The position numbers and the translations under genes were made by a program. A DNA stretch of 38,972 nt from positions 1 through 38,972 of the forward strand of contig JAMOLT010000011.1 in the NCBI GenBank assembly GCA_027068915.1, in the 5' to 3' direction. The notes under the pieces are model-generated. The model did not search any database. It saw only the letters and a list, made by a program, of their open reading frames with translations, and was not told where the DNA came from. This DNA is from Sedimenticola sp. (lineage in GTDB: Bacteria; Pseudomonadota; Gammaproteobacteria; Chromatiales; Chromatiaceae). Below, piece after piece: positions 8,602-16,283 of the stretch (the stretch's first letter is position 1; each line of letters begins with the position of its first letter).

Positions 8602-8640
8602 AAAAAGCCGCGATAAGACAATTACTTATCGCAGCTTTTT
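8602..8640 (-). terminator. Terminator after rplI
   Basis: Two 16-base arms (8602-8617 and 8625-8640) pair with one G-U wobble around a 7-nt loop. On the minus strand the hairpin ends in TTTTT, a standard intrinsic terminator. The A-rich left arm gives T's on the plus strand as well. It separates the rpsF-rplI operon from dnaB. Confidence 0.85.
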
Positions 8641-8732
8641 GCAGCGTTACCTTACTTTCTTGTTCCGAGCAGTCAATTCAGCCCCGGACACGACCTGGAG
8701 GAGTCATGCTCAAAACCCGGACTGCTCCAAGA

Positions 8733-9185
8733 TCATTCTTCGGCGATGATAATCACTTTCAGAATGGCGTTCACATCTGGGTGCAGATGCAGCACCACTT
8801 CAAACTCCCCGGTAGCACGCATAGGGCCATCCGGAAGACGGATTTCATTCTTTTCCACAGCAACGCCAGCTTCGTTGCAGGCACTGGATATATCCACGGT
8901 GCCTACAGAACCGAACAACTTGCCTTCCTCACCCGCCTTGTGGCTGATGGTAATGCCATTCAGACCTTCCACTGCAGCTTTCCTGGATTCCGCCACAGCC
9001 AGTTTTCCGGCAGCCTCTTTCTCCAGTTCCGCACGGCGCTTTTCAAATTCCGCAAGGTTGGTTCTGGTGGCGGGAATTGCCTTGCCACTGGGAATCAGAA
9101 AATTGCGGCCGTAGCCGGGTTTTACTGCAACCTTGTCGCCCAGATCACCCAGGCCACTCACTTTATCCAGAAGAATCACTTCCAT
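8733..9185 (-). CDS. rplI: Ribosomal protein bL9
   Basis: This 150-residue protein binds 23S rRNA at the base of the L1 stalk. The N-terminal domain starts MEVILLDKVSGLGDLGDKVAVKPGYGRNFLIPSGKA, with the glycine/lysine RNA-binding loop. A long connecting helix (about 45-75) and the C-terminal domain follow. The length is normal. GAGG lies upstream of ATG 9185. It is the last gene of the rpsF-rpsR-DUF2232-rplI operon and is closed by the hairpin at 8602-8640. Confidence 0.97.
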   Translation of the reverse strand: MEVILLDKVSGLGDLGDKVAVKPGYGRNFLIPSGKAIPATRTNLAEFEKRRAELEKEAAGKLAVAESRKAAVEGLNGITISHKAGEEGKLFGSVGTVDISSACNEAGVAVEKNEIRLPDGPMRATGEFEVVLHLHPDVNAILKVIIIAEE

Positions 9186-9207
9186 TTTACTTGTACCTCA
9201 TTAGGTC

Positions 9208-10122
9208 TTACTCGTCACCCTTGGGGTTGCGAGCCCGGACTCTCGCCCGAAAATTCAACCAGCCATCAGCATAGCCCGCAGCAGATACTGCTGTAAAACT
9301 CGCCGGCATACCGATGACCAACAATATGTAAAAACCGATCAACCACCCCTGATTTCCCTTGAACTCCTGCACCAGACCATGCACCAGGGCCACTCCCTGC
9401 AAAAAGAACGCCGTCATGCCCACCAGCGCCAGCTGCAAGGGAAATCCCGGTGTATCCGACAGGCTGCCCACCACCAGTAGCAGGGGCACCAGGATCAGCA
9501 GCCAACGCCCCAGGCGCAACTGCCGAAGCTCTTCGGCAAAACCGCCCGGATTGTACAGGGCTGCCTGCCAGCTCCGGGCCAGAAACAACGACAGAGCCAG
9601 CTGCAAAAACCAGGCCGCCCCCATGCCACCTGCCATCCAGGGAGCCAAATCCACCACCATGGCCTTACGATCGGCATCGCTGACTACCTTGGCATCCATA
9701 ATCTGGGCGCTGTACTCTTCCAGTATTCCAGACCAGAACAGAACCACATCGTCAAGCAACAGGTACTGAACACCAATAATCAATGCACCCAACACCACTG
9801 CCACTTCAATCACCAGCCGCAGGGAGCGGGTAGCGCGCAACACCTCACCCAACACCAGCATCGGCAACCACAACAACGTGCCGACAATAGCCAGGGACAG
9901 GGGCTGCCCGAAAATCAACAACCCCAGAATGGAAAGCGCCACTCCACCCAGAACCACGGTCAACAGACCTTCCCTGACACCTTTCCTGAGCACCACCAGC
10001 GCAATGACAGCTGAACTGGCAATTCCCAGAGGGGTAATCAGCAAGGCCAGCACGGTAAACACGGTGGCTACCATGACGGCCTGCATACGGCCCTTCATGA
10101 TGAAGGCGGCTAAGGCTTTCAT
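9208..10122 (-). CDS. DUF2232 (YybS-like) membrane protein
   Basis: This is a 304-residue inner-membrane protein with about eight hydrophobic helices spread along its length and short loops. Position and topology match DUF2232 proteins, which many gammaproteobacteria carry between rpsR and rplI. They have the ECF-S-like fold type and unknown substrates. One larger loop (about residues 115-150) is acidic. The C-terminus (NFRARVRARNPKGDE) is basic and cytoplasmic. It starts at ATG 10122, 80 bp downstream of rpsR, and is presumably expressed from the rpsF promoter. Confidence 0.82.
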   Translation of the reverse strand: MKALAAFIMKGRMQAVMVATVFTVLALLITPLGIASSAVIALVVLRKGVREGLLTVVLGGVALSILGLLIFGQPLSLAIVGTLLWLPMLVLGEVLRATRSLRLVIEVAVVLGALIIGVQYLLLDDVVLFWSGILEEYSAQIMDAKVVSDADRKAMVVDLAPWMAGGMGAAWFLQLALSLFLARSWQAALYNPGGFAEELRQLRLGRWLLILVPLLLVVGSLSDTPGFPLQLALVGMTAFFLQGVALVHGLVQEFKGNQGWLIGFYILLVIGMPASFTAVSAAGYADGWLNFRARVRARNPKGDE

Positions 10123-10202
10123 CAGATTTTCTTCAGAAGATTGGGCACTTTTTCCTCTTGAACAACAAAGCCATACGAGACTTAGTTGATTCTATTTAGA
10201 AT

Positions 10203-10430
10203 CTATTTGTGGGAATCGGTAAAAGGCACCAAAGCCAGGAACCGCGCATGCTTGATAGCTGTTGCCAGCTGGCGCTGATACTTGGCACTGGTACCGGTAA
10301 TGCGGCTGGGCACAATCTTACCCGACTCGCTTACATACTGTTTCAGCAACCCAAGATCCTTGTAATCAATCTCGGTGATACCTTCAACAGTAAAACGGCA
10401 ATATTTTCTACGACGCATATAACGTGACAT
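10203..10430 (-). CDS. rpsR: Ribosomal protein bS18
   Basis: This 75-residue protein of the 30S platform pairs with bS6. KYCRFT near residue 9 and the [12 protein letters not shown] core followed by [21 protein letters not shown] are diagnostic. After Met removal the N-terminus is Ser-Arg-Tyr, whereas in E. coli it is Ala-Arg-Tyr. That matters because the window also encodes a RimI-like acetyltransferase, the enzyme that acetylates the bS18 N-terminus in E. coli. It lies 20 bp downstream of rpsF. Confidence 0.97.
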   Translation of the reverse strand: MSRYMRRRKYCRFTVEGITEIDYKDLGLLKQYVSESGKIVPSRITGTSAKYQRQLATAIKHARFLALVPFTDSHK

Positions 10431-10450
10431 ATCTATACTCCTCCCGGATA

Positions 10451-10801
10451 TTAGGCTGCAGCTTCGGGAGCTGCGTCTTTCTCTTCAGCCTTGGCCAGCA
10501 GAGAGGGTTCACTCAGTGCGTCATCGCGACGGATAGTCAGATGACGAATCACTGCATCATTAAAACGGAAAGCAGTTTCCAGATCCTTCAGGGTGCTGCT
10601 TTCACACTCGATGTTCATCAGCACATAGTGTGCCTTGTGCAGTTTGTTGATGGGGTAGGCAAGCTGGCGGCGGCCCCAATCTTCCAGGCGATGAATCTTG
10701 CCACCATCTTCATTGATGCTGGCAACATAACGCTCAGTCATGGAGGGCACTTGCTCGCTCTGGTCCGGATGAACCATAAAAACGATTTCATAGTGTCGCA
10801 T
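10451..10801 (-). CDS. rpsF: Ribosomal protein bS6
   Basis: This 116-residue protein is first in its operon. [21 protein letters not shown] opens the ferredoxin-like fold. [22 protein letters not shown] carries the bS18- and rRNA-contacting strand. The tail after about residue 98 is acidic and alanine-rich ([11 protein letters not shown]), as is common. AAGGAG lies just upstream of ATG 10801. A strong promoter and a structured leader precede it (10802-10914). Confidence 0.97.
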   Translation of the reverse strand: MRHYEIVFMVHPDQSEQVPSMTERYVASINEDGGKIHRLEDWGRRQLAYPINKLHKAHYVLMNIECESSTLKDLETAFRFNDAVIRHLTIRRDDALSEPSLLAKAEEKDAAPEAAA

Positions 10802-10827
10802 TGTAGCTCCTTATGGCTAATAAACAG

Positions 10828-10875
10828 CCTCCTGCAAATACAGTGAGGCAAGGAGGATCGACCCGAAAGTCGATC
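10828..10875 (-). promoter_or_regulatory. Structured 5' leader of rpsF
   Basis: Two adjacent hairpins fill the predicted leader. One has GATCGAC and GTCGATC arms at 10856-10875 with a 6-nt loop. The other pairs CCTCC (10828-10832) with GGAGG (10852-10856), extended by TGC/GCA. The rpsF leaders of many bacteria bind the bS6:bS18 complex for autoregulation. Whether this leader does so is inference. Confidence 0.4.
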
Positions 10876-10885
10876 AGGAGCGCGG

Positions 10886-10914
10886 ATTTTAGGAGAACAA
10901 CGAAAGGATTTCAA
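10886..10914 (-). promoter_or_regulatory. Predicted sigma70 promoter of rpsF operon
   Basis: On the minus strand TTGAAA (10914-10909) and TAAAAT (10891-10886) are separated by exactly 17 bases. Transcription would begin near 10879, just before the first leader hairpin. It separates rpsF from the upstream GGDEF-EAL gene. Confidence 0.65.
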
Positions 10915-10950
10915 GCTTTTTCAAGTATTTGAACACTTTTGACCGATTTA

Positions 10951-13797
10951 CTAAGGCAGCTGGACGTATCCCTCATTGGCAACCATGTATTCCTGGATTT
11001 TTTGCGCCGGCATGGGTTTCCCCAAAAAATACCCCTGCATTTCATCACAACCCTGGGAAAGCAACAGCTCATACTGCCCGGCCGTTTCCACGCCTTCCGC
11101 CACGACCTCCATCTGCAGATCATGGGCCATGGTAATAATCGCCGAGGTAATCGCACGGGAGCCTGAGCTGCTGTTCAGGCTGCTGATAAAGGATTTGTCA
11201 ATCTTGAGGCGGTCAAAGTGAAAGCGGGTCAGATAACTCATGGCACTATAGCCGGTGCCAAAATCATCAATAACTACCCCGATACCCATTGCCTGAATCT
11301 GCGTTAAAACAGTTTCCACCAGTTGATCATTGGACAATAACAAGTTTTCCGTAACCTCAAAGTCCAGCAATTGAGGGTCAAAACCTGTGCGCTTCAGTAT
11401 TCGCCCGATTCTTTCAATAAGATCAGCACTCCCCATTTGCCTGGGTGAAAAATTGTAGGAAAGGCGCAATGCAAAACCAAGCTTTTGCCACTGCTGGAGC
11501 TGCGTACAGGCTCTGTATAGTTGCTGATAGCCCATTTCGGCAATCAAGCCAACCTTTTCCGCCACTTCGATAAACTCATCAGGGCTGATGTAGGTATTGC
11601 TTGCATCCCGCAATCGCGCCAGAGCCTCTACGCCAATAATTTTCCGGCTGGATGCCTGTATCAATGGCTGGTAGAAAATCTCAAATCCTCCCGACTCCAG
11701 CGCCTGGTGAAGCAGGGATTCGATTTCCAGAGCACGGTTGGCTTGATCCTGCATGCCCGGCGCGTAGTAGGCAACTTGTCCACCGCCTTCCTTTTTGCCG
11801 CGATGCATGGCTGTTCCGGCACAGCCGATCAACAGCTCCGAATTGTTTCCATGCGCCGGATAGACGCTCACCCCCAGGGTAAGCGAGATACGCATCTCAT
11901 GACCGACAACATGCAAAGGACGCGCAAACAGCGTAAACACCAGCTTCACCATTTCCTCAATGGGTCTGTCGATTTTCTGCTCTTCAAGGATCAGCAAAAA
12001 TTCATCACCACCAATGTGGCCGATCTCCACCTGCCCGCCGAGGAGTTCATGCAGCCTGTAAGCCACTGCCTGTAGCAGCTGGTTGCCGATATCGATCCCG
12101 CGCACTTCATTGATTTGAGAGAAATGATCGATATCGAGATCTACAACAGCCACTTGGGTTTTGGCCGCCACCCCTCTTTGCAAAGCAAAGTCCAAGTGCT
12201 TGACGATCAAATCCTGGTTTGGAAGATCAGTAAGAATATTGTGTGTCTCCCGGTAGGTAACTGCATTTGCCAGGACATATTCCTTGCTTACATCAGTCAG
12301 CACCAAGATCGTCATCTGGGCGCTGCCTTCCGTGCCGGGAACCGTGTTGAGCGCCATATGTACTTGGTACTCCTCATCCCACGCATTCCTTAGGGACAGA
12401 ATCCGGTCGTACAGCGGCTGTTTTCGCTGCAGATACTCCTGCAGGGAAAACCTGCGGCCATTGGTGGTACAGATCAGCCGGAACACTTCATCTACCAGCT
12501 TCCCTTCCGCCTTGTTTGCGTCCAGCCCGGAAAGCTTTTCCGCCATGGGATTGAATTTGCGGATTCGCCCTTGATCATCCAGATGGATAACTGCATCACC
12601 AATTGCCGTCAACGCTGTTTGCGACAACTGCCTCTCTTCAAACAGCACCTGCAGCAACCTTCTCAGTTGATGCGCGTTCGCAATAAGGAAAAAAAGCACG
12701 ATGCTGAGCAACATAACCGCAGGAGGATACCAGTACTGAAACCGGGAAAGCAGCAGGTAGTCCGCCCCCAGCACGACAACTGGCAGCAAGACAATTCCAT
12801 AGACATATCCCCATCCACGGGGGCGGTACGACAGCACCATCAATACAATCAACACTGCATTGAACAGGTATTGCAGATTCAGGGACACAGGAACGATCAG
12901 CCTGTCCTGTAAAAGCGCATTCAGTACATACGCATTGAACTCCACCCCGGCAACCGGTCGCCCCGAAGCCGATATCGGTGTCGGAATGTTGTCCCCCAAA
13001 CCAGGTGCGGTAGCGCCAATCAGCACATATTTGTTGCGAAACCTGGTGTTCGGCACAGCTCCCGTCAGGGCATCCACATAGGAAACCACTGTGAGGTCGC
13101 TGCCGGATGCAGGAAAAGGAACCAACACCTGGTGGTGACGCCGCCACACACCCGATAGCATATCAGTATAGACAGGGGTCTTTCCGGAATCAGGAAGAGG
13201 CTTTCCGGCTGGCCATCCGCCCCCAACCTGCGCCATGGCCAGCGATAGCGTTGGCCAACGGGGCCTGTCCAGTCCCGCCATGAGAAATGCGGATCTGGCA
13301 ATGCCATCAGCATCCAGTTCTGTATCCACATGGCCCAGCGCAGCAGCTACCTGGTGCAGGGCAAGCATGGGCAAGCTCTCCCTGAGCCCCGGCTCGGCAC
13401 TATATTGCTCCAGCACCACTGGCAGTATCACCCGCCCGCTCTCCTGCACCGCCTGCACCAGGCGGATGTCATCCTCCGGGTGCTGCAGATCCGGTTCGGC
13501 AAAATTTATATCCATCGCTATGGCTGCGGGCTTCCCCCGGGTCAGCTGTTGCAGCAAATCAGCATGGTGGCTACGGGGAAACGGCCAGCGACCCAGGCTG
13601 GACAGGCTCTTGGGATCAATTGCCACGACAACAATTTCATCCAGAACCGGAGTGTCCATTTGGCGGATGAACCCGTCATAGACCAGGTTGTCCAGATCAG
13701 ATAACCAGCCCCGCCAGGTAAAAAGCATCGCCAGGCACAACAGGGTGGAGCCGATGATCAGCCGCAGGCTCCACTCTGTTCTGCGCCGCTCAGACAT
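10951..13797 (-). CDS. CHASE2-PAS-GGDEF-EAL cyclic-di-GMP protein
   Basis: This is a 948-residue membrane sensor. After helix 1 (about 12-28), a periplasmic CHASE2 domain (about 30-300) holds DEIVVVAIDPKSL and GRWPFPRSHHADLL. Three helices follow (about 308-378), then PAS (about 395-450, IGDAVIHLDDQGRIRKFNPMA shortened here), GGDEF with an intact GGDEF and EAL. The EAL catalytic set is complete in sight: VEALARL, NFSPRQ, FEVTEN, DDFGTGYSA, KIDKSF, EGVET and Q in QGCDEMQG. Phosphodiesterase activity is therefore likely, and cyclase activity possible. Its ATG directly follows the TGA of the LysM/FecR gene, so the two are cotranscribed and the FecR protein may feed a periplasmic signal to CHASE2. 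Confidence 0.93.
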   Translation of the reverse strand: MSERRRTEWSLRLIIGSTLLCLAMLFTWRGWLSDLDNLVYDGFIRQMDTPVLDEIVVVAIDPKSLSSLGRWPFPRSHHADLLQQLTRGKPAAIAMDINFAEPDLQHPEDDIRLVQAVQESGRVILPVVLEQYSAEPGLRESLPMLALHQVAAALGHVDTELDADGIARSAFLMAGLDRPRWPTLSLAMAQVGGGWPAGKPLPDSGKTPVYTDMLSGVWRRHHQVLVPFPASGSDLTVVSYVDALTGAVPNTRFRNKYVLIGATAPGLGDNIPTPISASGRPVAGVEFNAYVLNALLQDRLIVPVSLNLQYLFNAVLIVLMVLSYRPRGWGYVYGIVLLPVVVLGADYLLLSRFQYWYPPAVMLLSIVLFFLIANAHQLRRLLQVLFEERQLSQTALTAIGDAVIHLDDQGRIRKFNPMAEKLSGLDANKAEGKLVDEVFRLICTTNGRRFSLQEYLQRKQPLYDRILSLRNAWDEEYQVHMALNTVPGTEGSAQMTILVLTDVSKEYVLANAVTYRETHNILTDLPNQDLIVKHLDFALQRGVAAKTQVAVVDLDIDHFSQINEVRGIDIGNQLLQAVAYRLHELLGGQVEIGHIGGDEFLLILEEQKIDRPIEEMVKLVFTLFARPLHVVGHEMRISLTLGVSVYPAHGNNSELLIGCAGTAMHRGKKEGGGQVAYYAPGMQDQANRALEIESLLHQALESGGFEIFYQPLIQASSRKIIGVEALARLRDASNTYISPDEFIEVAEKVGLIAEMGYQQLYRACTQLQQWQKLGFALRLSYNFSPRQMGSADLIERIGRILKRTGFDPQLLDFEVTENLLLSNDQLVETVLTQIQAMGIGVVIDDFGTGYSAMSYLTRFHFDRLKIDKSFISSLNSSSGSRAITSAIITMAHDLQMEVVAEGVETAGQYELLLSQGCDEMQGYFLGKPMPAQKIQEYMVANEGYVQLP

Positions 13798-15438
13798 TCA
13801 CAAAGCCAGCAGTATGATTGCAATTGCAGGTATGCCAAACAGGTACCATGGCTCGGATTTCGGGTAGATGATATGCGCCGGACTCCACGCCCCTGCATAC
13901 CCATCATCATCAATGGTTCGAATACGGAAATGCACGGGAGACTGGGGGCGATGCATGGACCAGCGGGGTTCATCCAGCACCACATCGGTCAGCAGGTTGG
14001 TGAAACTTTGATCCTCTGCAAGCTGCAGACGGTATTTTTGCCCTGCCCCGATCTTCTGCCAGTGCAGTTGCAATGAGTCATCATGAGTAACTGTTTCCAC
14101 CGCAGGAGCCGCTGGCGCAGGCTTCAAGACAAACTGCTGGGGCATGCCCCAAGGCCCTTGCTCGGCCGCAGCAAAGGAAGCCACGCGCCAGAACCAGGTT
14201 CCAGGCGCCAGCGAGCCGAGTGCCAGGCTTGTTTTTTTCAAGCCCTTGTTATCCACCACAAGCGTCTGGAAATGCTCATCGACTGACAGTTGGAAACGGT
14301 AATGGCTGGCTTGTGGCGGAGTGGACCATTCAAAATCTACAGCTTCAGTCCTTACGGTGGAATCGGCAGGAGGCGCTACAGGCACCGGCGGCAACGGCCT
14401 TGCATCCAGCAAAAATGCGATGTTACTCTCTTTTCCTTCCAGCCCTGCAGCATCGATGGCGCGTACGCGCACCTGGTACCGGCCATCAGGCAGAGAGCTG
14501 GTGCTGAAACGATGGTGAGTCACCAGAGAACGGAGCACTGATGCACTGTCTTCCCCCGGCTCGCCAACCAGTATCCGATACGCCTTCGCTCCTTCCACCG
14601 GGCTCCATCGCAGCTCCAGGGGCAAGCGCCGTATCACCGGCGGTGGAGCGGCAATCCGGGGCGCAGGCAGCAGTTTTACCGCTGGCGCCGGTGCGCTTCC
14701 TTTTTTCACCAGGGTACCAAACCCGGTCGAAAGCGTTAGCCTGCCCTGGTCTCCCTGTACCTGCACCACCCCGGCCACAACTTCCACCTGGGAAGCGGGA
14801 TGCTGTGAAGCAGGGATTTTTACCCGAAAAAGCGTTCCCCGGACTGTGGTATTGGCCGAAGGGGTGCGGATTTCGAAGCGCGTACCTCTGGCAGGCACCT
14901 TGTTCTCCGTTTCTCCATGCAGTATCTTGACCGTGGTATCTCCAATTCCCGTGCCCGGAAACCTATTTACCCGAACCAGCTCGATCTCGGTATTGCTTCC
15001 CAGCAATTGCCTGGTGCCATCGGAGAACTTCAGCAGCACGCTGGCATTCTTTCCCACTCTCAACCGATCTCCGCTATGCAACCAGACTTTCCGTACAAGT
15101 GGTTGCTCCTTTTTTCCGGCAATGAGATGCACTGCCTGACCCCGAACATCGATCACCTGAATCGCCGCCGGCTCAACCTTCAGCCAGTCAAGGGGAATAC
15201 GCACCAGAGTGCCAGGGGGCATCTGCCTGGGGTGCTGAATCCTGTTTAATTTTACCAGTTTGCTCCAATAGCCCAGGTCAATGAGAAAACGTTCCGTCAG
15301 ATTCCACAGGTTATCACCCGGTTGAAAGCTGTACAGCCACTCCTCCTGTTTTTCTGCGGCCACCGTCCCCTGCACCCAGAAAAACAAAGCCAGAGCCACC
15401 CACCGCCCGGATTTGAGACCCCCCGTACTCCCAAACAT
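13798..15438 (-). CDS. LysM and FecR domain periplasmic protein
   Basis: This is a 546-residue exported protein. A signal sequence (about 1-27) is followed by LysM (about 37-85, FQPGDNLWNLTERFL), a FecR domain (about 118-215, with LRVGKNASVLLKFSDGTRQL and GTRFEIRTPSANTTVRGTLF) and a Pro-rich linker. Two or more fibronectin-III-like modules follow (about 270-500, with ELRWSPVEGAKAYRI and YQVRVRAIDAAG). A C-terminal helix (about 528-546) ends at the last residue, so the protein is probably anchored. LysM suggests peptidoglycan binding. The architecture next to a CHASE2 signalling gene is a known recurring pair. It differs from FecR anti-sigma regulators because no sigma-factor gene is present. 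GGGAGGG precedes ATG 15438. Confidence 0.88.
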   Translation of the reverse strand: MFGSTGGLKSGRWVALALFFWVQGTVAAEKQEEWLYSFQPGDNLWNLTERFLIDLGYWSKLVKLNRIQHPRQMPPGTLVRIPLDWLKVEPAAIQVIDVRGQAVHLIAGKKEQPLVRKVWLHSGDRLRVGKNASVLLKFSDGTRQLLGSNTEIELVRVNRFPGTGIGDTTVKILHGETENKVPARGTRFEIRTPSANTTVRGTLFRVKIPASQHPASQVEVVAGVVQVQGDQGRLTLSTGFGTLVKKGSAPAPAVKLLPAPRIAAPPPVIRRLPLELRWSPVEGAKAYRILVGEPGEDSASVLRSLVTHHRFSTSSLPDGRYQVRVRAIDAAGLEGKESNIAFLLDARPLPPVPVAPPADSTVRTEAVDFEWSTPPQASHYRFQLSVDEHFQTLVVDNKGLKKTSLALGSLAPGTWFWRVASFAAAEQGPWGMPQQFVLKPAPAAPAVETVTHDDSLQLHWQKIGAGQKYRLQLAEDQSFTNLLTDVVLDEPRWSMHRPQSPVHFRIRTIDDDGYAGAWSPAHIIYPKSEPWYLFGIPAIAIILLAL

Positions 15439-15533
15439 TTTCCCTCCCCTTGTACTTTCCCCTCTTGTGTCTAAATTCTAGTGCATCCCTGGCTATCCTG
15501 CTTTGTATTGCCCTTCTACGGCGGCGCAGCAGA

Positions 15534-16283
15534 TCAAATTCCCCGCTGGCGAACAGCTTCAAACAAGCCTGCGGCAGTGGCTACAGATACATTGACACTT
15601 TCCACCACTCCCGCCATGGGTATAGATACCAGCAGATCGCACTGCTCACGAACAAGCCGCCGTATACCCTTTTCCTCACCACCCATCACCATCACCAGCG
15701 GCCCCTTCAGGTTGGCTTGATATAGGGACTGCTCTGCTTCACCTGCCAACCCCACCACCCACAACCCGCATGCTTCACGCAACTGGCGCAGGGTGCGCGC
15801 CAGATTGGTCACCTGGATGAAAGGCATGGTTTCTGCTGCACCACTTGCCACCTTGCAGGCCACAGGGGTGAGCCCCACAGCCCGATCCCTGGGCGCGATC
15901 ACTGCATGCACACCCGCCGCATCAGCTGTGCGCAGACAGGCACCAAGATTATGTGGATCCTGCACCCCGTCGAGTACCAGCAGGAAAGGTGGCTCCTGCA
16001 ATTCTTCCAACAGCCGATCCAAGGAGTCTTCCCCTCTGGCAGCAGGCATGGCAACCCTCGCCACCACCCCCTGATGCCGGGCGCCAGGCGCCAACTGCTC
16101 CAACTCGGGCTTATCTGCAGCAACTACCTGCACACCGGATTTACGCGCCTCCGAAAGCAGCTGCCCCAGGCGCCGGTCGTTGCGCTTGCGATCAAACCAG
16201 ACCCCTTGTATTTGTCCCGCTCCATGCTTCAGGGCAGTGCGCACGCTGTGAATGCCTGCAACATAACGGGAGCTTTTGCTCAT
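15534..16283 (-). CDS. rlmB: 23S rRNA (guanosine-2'-O-)-methyltransferase RlmB
   Basis: This 249-residue SPOUT enzyme methylates G2251 (E. coli numbering) in the peptidyl-transferase P loop. An N-terminal L30e-like substrate-binding domain (about 5-80) opens with YVAGIHSVRTAL. The knotted domain carries motif 1 NLGACLRTADAAG, motif 2 MVMGGEEKGIRRLV and motif 3 IPMAGVVESVNVSVATA. The length is typical. Its ATG overlaps the rnr stop by four bases (ATGA), so it is coupled to rnr, the usual gammaproteobacterial arrangement. Confidence 0.97.
   Translation of the reverse strand: MSKSSRYVAGIHSVRTALKHGAGQIQGVWFDRKRNDRRLGQLLSEARKSGVQVVAADKPELEQLAPGARHQGVVARVAMPAARGEDSLDRLLEELQEPPFLLVLDGVQDPHNLGACLRTADAAGVHAVIAPRDRAVGLTPVACKVASGAAETMPFIQVTNLARTLRQLREACGLWVVGLAGEAEQSLYQANLKGPLVMVMGGEEKGIRRLVREQCDLLVSIPMAGVVESVNVSVATAAGLFEAVRQRGI

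Noticed and set aside
13798-15438. FecR anti-sigma regulator of iron uptake
   Set aside because: There is no ECF sigma factor or TonB receptor gene nearby. LysM and fibronectin-like modules and the C-terminal anchor indicate a different FecR-domain architecture.
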